From the NCBI GenBank assembly GCA_011380105.1, contig DRZW01000169.1, positions 1 to 9,264 on the forward strand: 9,264 nt of DNA, given 5' to 3'. The position numbers and the translations under genes are program-made. Of this stretch, positions 6,638 to 9,264 are shown one piece after another (position 1 is the first letter of the stretch; the number at the start of each line of letters is the position of its first letter). Origin of the DNA: Halothiobacillaceae bacterium (GTDB lineage: Bacteria; Pseudomonadota; Gammaproteobacteria; Halothiobacillales; Halothiobacillaceae). The notes below the pieces were generated by a model. It was not told the DNA's origin. It ran no database searches and was given only the letters and a program-made list of their open reading frames with translations.

Positions 6638-7230
6638 AGCAATCCCCCGCTGCTGCGATCGGCCTTAACAATTTCATGATCGCTTTTATGGGTTTCGCCT
6701 GATAAATCCGACAGATCTAGCTGTTTGACAAAACGCAATGGATGGTCGGTCAGGCCAGTGGCAAGCTCGGCCACCTTTGTGCCATCAGGCAGGCGAGCAT
6801 CGGGGGCGATTTCCAGCCAAGGCTCGACGACGAAGCGACGCTGGCTGATGCCTGGATGTGGGATGGTTAACTCCGGGGTTGCCAGCACGCATTCGGCGTA
6901 CGCCAGTATATCCAGATCTAGGATGCGCTCACCCCAGTGTCGGGTAACCAAACGCCCGGAAGCCCGTTCCAGTGCTTTTAATCCGGAAAGCAGGCCAACG
7001 GGTGTTAATGTCGTAGCAATACAGGCGACTGCATTGATGTAATCGGGCTGATCTTGTGGCCCCATCGGCGGGCTGGCATACAATCCTGACACATCCCGCA
7101 GTGCCACCCCCGGTAATTGCGCCAACGCGTTTACCGCAGCCTCTAACTGAGCTACCGGATTGCCCAGATTACTCCCCAATCCGATAAACGCTGTTGAAAC
7201 CGCTTGGTTGTCAGCCTCACTTGCGTTCAT
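6634..7230 (-). CDS. folK: 6-hydroxymethyl-7,8-dihydropterin pyrophosphokinase
   Basis: FolK transfers pyrophosphate from ATP to hydroxymethyl-dihydropterin in folate synthesis. With the ATG at 7230 it has 198 residues. Family motifs are FIGLGSNLGNP (15-25), LYASPPMGPQDQPDYINAV (50-68) and HWGERILDLDIL (98-109), with D105 and D107 as the magnesium-binding pair, then TIPHPGISQRRFV. The open frame extends upstream to a TTG at 7290, but that would overlap pcnB by 56 bases and add a non-homologous leader. The ATG 4 nt after the pcnB stop, with a G-run (GGGGGT) at Shine-Dalgarno distance, is preferred. After the usual C-terminus (LRFVKQLDL) there is a polar tail of about 25 residues not present in the 159-residue E. 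coli protein. It overlaps panB by 4 bases. Confidence 0.94.
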   Translation of the reverse strand: MNASEADNQAVSTAFIGLGSNLGNPVAQLEAAVNALAQLPGVALRDVSGLYASPPMGPQDQPDYINAVACIATTLTPVGLLSGLKALERASGRLVTRHWGERILDLDILAYAECVLATPELTIPHPGISQRRFVVEPWLEIAPDARLPDGTKVAELATGLTDHPLRFVKQLDLSDLSGETHKSDHEIVKADRSSGGLL

Positions 7231-7234
7231 GTCA

Positions 7235-8614
7235 CTACCCCCGACGACGAGATCTTCGGCGATTACGCCGGCGCGGCTTGCCTTTTCCAAAGTCTTCAGC
7301 GGTGAGCGCAGCGACTACCGGCTCATCCTGTGCACCGCGCTCTGGTGCGTATTGGCGCCAAAACGAACAGACCGACTCACTCAACTCGCCCGCCTGTGCA
7401 CGCAGACATAAAAAATCGACTGCAGCGCGGAACCACTTAGCTTCGGTGAGATTCTCAGGCGGCATGGTCGAGGTGTGGTTATCGGCATTAACCACTCGCC
7501 AACGTTGGCCCGTCTGACCACAATGATGCTCTAACTCTGACTGCAGCGCCCAGATTGAGCGGATGATATCAGCCAGACGGCGAGGAATCATCACGTTACG
7601 AGCCGCTTGGGCCAGCACTTCATCAGCGGCAAGAATCAAGGCATCATCGGGGGGCACACGCTGAACTAGCCAGTGCTCCCGTGCGGCACAAAGCCTTCGC
7701 CAGAACAAACCCGCTAATAAAAACGCGGGATTAACCGGAAGATTATTGGCGACCCGATTATCGGTTGCCTGCAATACCCCGTCGATTAACGCCCGCTCTA
7801 TCCCTTCAGGCTGCTTTTTTAAAGCCTGATCTAACTCTGGGAATAGCGGTTCGAGCAAATCCAAACGCTGCAACCAAAACAAAGAGGCAACGCCTTGTCC
7901 ACCTTGCAACAACTTGATCGTCTCATCGTATAAGCGCGCTGGAGCAACTTGGGTTAACAAATCCCGACACTGGCGAACACCCCGCTCAACCTCGGCGGTG
8001 GGTTTGAAGTCTAATTTGGCCGCAAAGCGGGCTGCACGCAGCATCCGCACTGGATCCTCGGCAAAACGGGTGGTTACATCGCCGATCATGTGCAGGCGGC
8101 GGGCATTAATATCAGCAACACCATCCACAAAATCGACGATCTGCTCGCGCCCTGGGTGGTAGTAGAGCGCATTACAACCAAAATCACGCCGAAATACATC
8201 TTCATCGATGCGCCCAAAAACGTTATCGCGGGTTATCATCCCCTCAGAACCGCGGGCAATCTGATCGGCATCGCCGCCACGAAACGTTGTGACTTCAATC
8301 ACCTCACCGTGGAAGATGACGTGCACAATCCGAAAGCGCCGACCGATAATCCGTGAAAAACGAAATAGCCGCTTAACCTCCTCCGGGCGGGCATTGGTGA
8401 CGATATCGAAGTCTTTAGGTTTCCGACCTAACAGCAAATCCCGCACACAGCCACCAACGGCATAGGCCTCAAAGCCAGACTCTTCAAGGCGGGTTAACAC
8501 CCAGCGGGCATTTTCACCAATCTTATCTGCGGTAATCCCGTGCTCCGCCAAATCAATAATCCGGGCCTGCGCGGGAACCGAACCTGATTGTGCTGATGTT
8601 GATGTTTCGTTCAA
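7235..8614 (-). CDS. pcnB: Poly(A) polymerase I, non-AUG start
   Basis: PcnB adds 3' poly(A) tails to RNA, promoting decay by exonucleases. The class II nucleotidyltransferase core is clear: AVGGCVRDLLLG (52-63), KPKDFDIVTNA (65-75) with catalytic D68 and D70, GRRFRIVHVIF, RRDFGCNALYY and EDPVRMLRAARFAAKL. The tail GKGKPRRRNRRRSRRRG (443-459) is the arginine-rich RNA-binding end typical of PcnB rather than of the CCA-adding enzyme. At 459 residues it matches the family. Upstream of conserved sequence the frame has no ATG or GTG: the first GTG codon is residue 39 and the first internal Met is near 127. Translation must start at TTG 8614, as given here, or at the adjacent ATT 8617, which follows an in-frame TAG. 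E. coli pcnB is reported to use AUU. It is first in the minus-strand run, with folK 4 nt downstream. Confidence 0.95.
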   Translation of the reverse strand: MNETSTSAQSGSVPAQARIIDLAEHGITADKIGENARWVLTRLEESGFEAYAVGGCVRDLLLGRKPKDFDIVTNARPEEVKRLFRFSRIIGRRFRIVHVIFHGEVIEVTTFRGGDADQIARGSEGMITRDNVFGRIDEDVFRRDFGCNALYYHPGREQIVDFVDGVADINARRLHMIGDVTTRFAEDPVRMLRAARFAAKLDFKPTAEVERGVRQCRDLLTQVAPARLYDETIKLLQGGQGVASLFWLQRLDLLEPLFPELDQALKKQPEGIERALIDGVLQATDNRVANNLPVNPAFLLAGLFWRRLCAAREHWLVQRVPPDDALILAADEVLAQAARNVMIPRRLADIIRSIWALQSELEHHCGQTGQRWRVVNADNHTSTMPPENLTEAKWFRAAVDFLCLRAQAGELSESVCSFWRQYAPERGAQDEPVVAALTAEDFGKGKPRRRNRRRSRRRG

Positions 8615-8632
8615 AATCTATGAAGTTCTCTT
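8612..8632 (-). promoter_or_regulatory. pcnB translation start region with ATT-TTG tandem
   Basis: On the minus strand the order is AAGAGAAC (8632-8625, weak Shine-Dalgarno), seven bases, ATT (8617-8615), then TTG (8614-8612). An in-frame TAG at 8620-8618 directly precedes the ATT, so no start further upstream is possible. The purine box is better spaced for ATT than for TTG. Confidence 0.55.
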
Positions 8633-8711
8633 GATAATGACCTGATATGAAAACCTTTTGCCAGTCGATTAAGCAATAACGCTCATGCAATACGAAACTT
8701 TATGACAAGCA

Positions 8712-8735
8712 GTTTACCACCATTAAGCGGTAAAC
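8712..8735 (-). repeat. Inverted repeat / probable 5' leader stem-loop of pcnB
   Basis: GTTTACC (8712-8718) and GGTAAAC (8729-8735) are perfect 7-bp arms around ten bases. It lies just downstream of the candidate -10 box at 8743-8738, so in a minus-strand transcript it would form a hairpin near the 5' end. It could also be an operator. Confidence 0.45.
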
Positions 8736-8737
8736 GT

Positions 8738-8768
8738 ATTTTAGGCCGAGAACGGTTCTCAATAACAA
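8738..8768 (-). promoter_or_regulatory. Candidate pcnB operon promoter with palindrome in a 19-bp spacer
   Basis: Reading the minus strand, TTGTTA (8768-8763) is a -35-like box and TAAAAT (8743-8738) a -10-like box with 5 of 6 consensus bases, 19 bp apart. The spacer contains a perfect 13-bp palindrome, GAGAACCGTTCTC (8760-8748). A long spacer holding a dyad is the arrangement used by MerR-family activators, but that is only an analogy here. The leader to the pcnB start would be about 115 nt. Confidence 0.35.
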
Positions 8769-9264
8769 ACAACCCCACAGCCAGATCTGATCACTATTAG
8801 TCGGCGATAGCGGCGATGACAGACAAGCCCAAAGTGCTGATAGGCTAATCACCGATTCGCGCAAGCAAACGAAACGGCCATTTTCATAGCTGAGGCTAGC
8901 GAGATAATCGCGCTACGATCAGTAACATTGCCAAAGACCCCCCGAAAGAGTCCAGCAAACAATCAAGCCATTGAAGGTGAGCGTGTGGCAGACCGCGCCA
9001 TAACCAATTCCTCCGGTGAATAACAGCGCCTTGCAAAACGGGACGATAAGTTGCGCAAAGAAGCCGGTGAGGTCCGCTCTTCAGGTAAGCTCATCGAATC
9101 ACAATGCACACAAATTAATGTCAACTAAGGCTTTGAAAACAGCAAAAACTGCCTGCAGCGTGATGATCTGCGATGTATTTTCAACTTAAAAGATACATAT
9201 TAATGCGGTTTTTTTTCACGCAATAACGCACTTTGTCTTGAGACGAATTTGGCCGATTCCGTGC
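8769..9264. other. Non-coding or unrecognised stretch
   Basis: About 500 bases with no convincing gene, tRNA or known RNA. The + strand has a frame open from 8844 to 9128 except for one TAA at 9021-9023. It has no ATG start and its translation (for example KRDDKLRKEAGEVRSSGK near the end) is not recognised. A short minus-strand frame (8963-9094) overlaps it. The region probably separates divergent transcription units and may hold a decayed gene or regulatory DNA for a gene beyond the right edge. Confidence 0.5.
9173..9216 (+). terminator. AT-rich hairpin followed by eight T residues
   Basis: ATGTATTTT (9173-9181) and AAGATACAT (9190-9198) pair over 9 bp with one G-U, around an 8-base loop. 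A run of eight T (9209-9216) follows after ten bases. The stem is AT-rich and the gap is long for an intrinsic terminator, so it may be a weak terminator or just AT-rich upstream DNA. Confidence 0.25.

Noticed and set aside
7231..7290. Upstream TTG start for folK (20 extra residues)
   Set aside because: It would overlap pcnB by 56 bases and add residues not homologous to FolK. ATG 7230 is better placed after the pcnB stop.
8963..9094. Minus-strand frame of 43 codons, with an internal ATG (9001-8999) that has a perfect GGAGG eight bases upstream
   Set aside because: From the internal ATG only 12 codons remain, the composition is Ser/Arg/Pro-rich like a shadow frame, and it lies opposite another open frame. 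No family is recognised.
9119..9124. Perfect TTGACA on the minus strand
   Set aside because: No -10-like box is found 16-18 bp downstream (TGATTC region), so the match alone is not a promoter.

Overview
The window looks like a chromosomal housekeeping segment from a gammaproteobacterium outside the enteric group. The evidence is a short-type HPr kinase next to rapZ, a minimal regulatory phosphotransferase (PTS) set, and the pcnB-folK-panB-panC order also found in E. coli. Base composition is balanced and fairly even across the genes. A relative of the sulfur-oxidising gammaproteobacteria would fit, but that is a guess from gene content. No mobile element, CRISPR array, tRNA or rRNA was seen.

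Left arm, + strand (1-2531). Five tightly spaced genes: a short HPr kinase-like gene, rapZ, a mannose-family EIIA gene, an HPr gene and an unrecognised 104-residue gene. The first 53 bases may also carry the end of another gene, possibly ptsN. EIIA keeps its phospho-His and HPr keeps both its His and its regulatory Ser. No EI and no membrane EIIB/EIIC is present, so this is a phosphorelay for regulation rather than sugar uptake, with EI encoded elsewhere.

Right arm, - strand (8614 down to 2528). Six genes read pcnB > folK > panB > panC > accA > tilS. The gaps are 4 nt, a 4-nt overlap, 0 nt, 67 nt and a 4-nt overlap, which suggests one transcription unit or two at most. FolK makes folate, PanB uses a folate one-carbon donor, PanC finishes pantothenate (precursor of CoA and ACP), and AccA makes malonyl-CoA. 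PcnB and TilS act on RNA. The two arms meet tail to tail with stop codons overlapping by 4 bp (2528-2531).

Right end (8615-9264). About 650 bases without a convincing gene. The pcnB-proximal part holds a candidate promoter with a palindrome between its -35 and -10 boxes and a stem-loop just downstream. The distal part holds one interrupted open frame and a hairpin followed by eight T residues.

I found no clearly new biological system. The best leads are the non-AUG start of pcnB, a compact HprK that lacks the family signature beside an HPr that keeps its target serine, a RapZ without the basic tail used for sRNA binding in E. coli, and the unknown gene in the PTS cluster.
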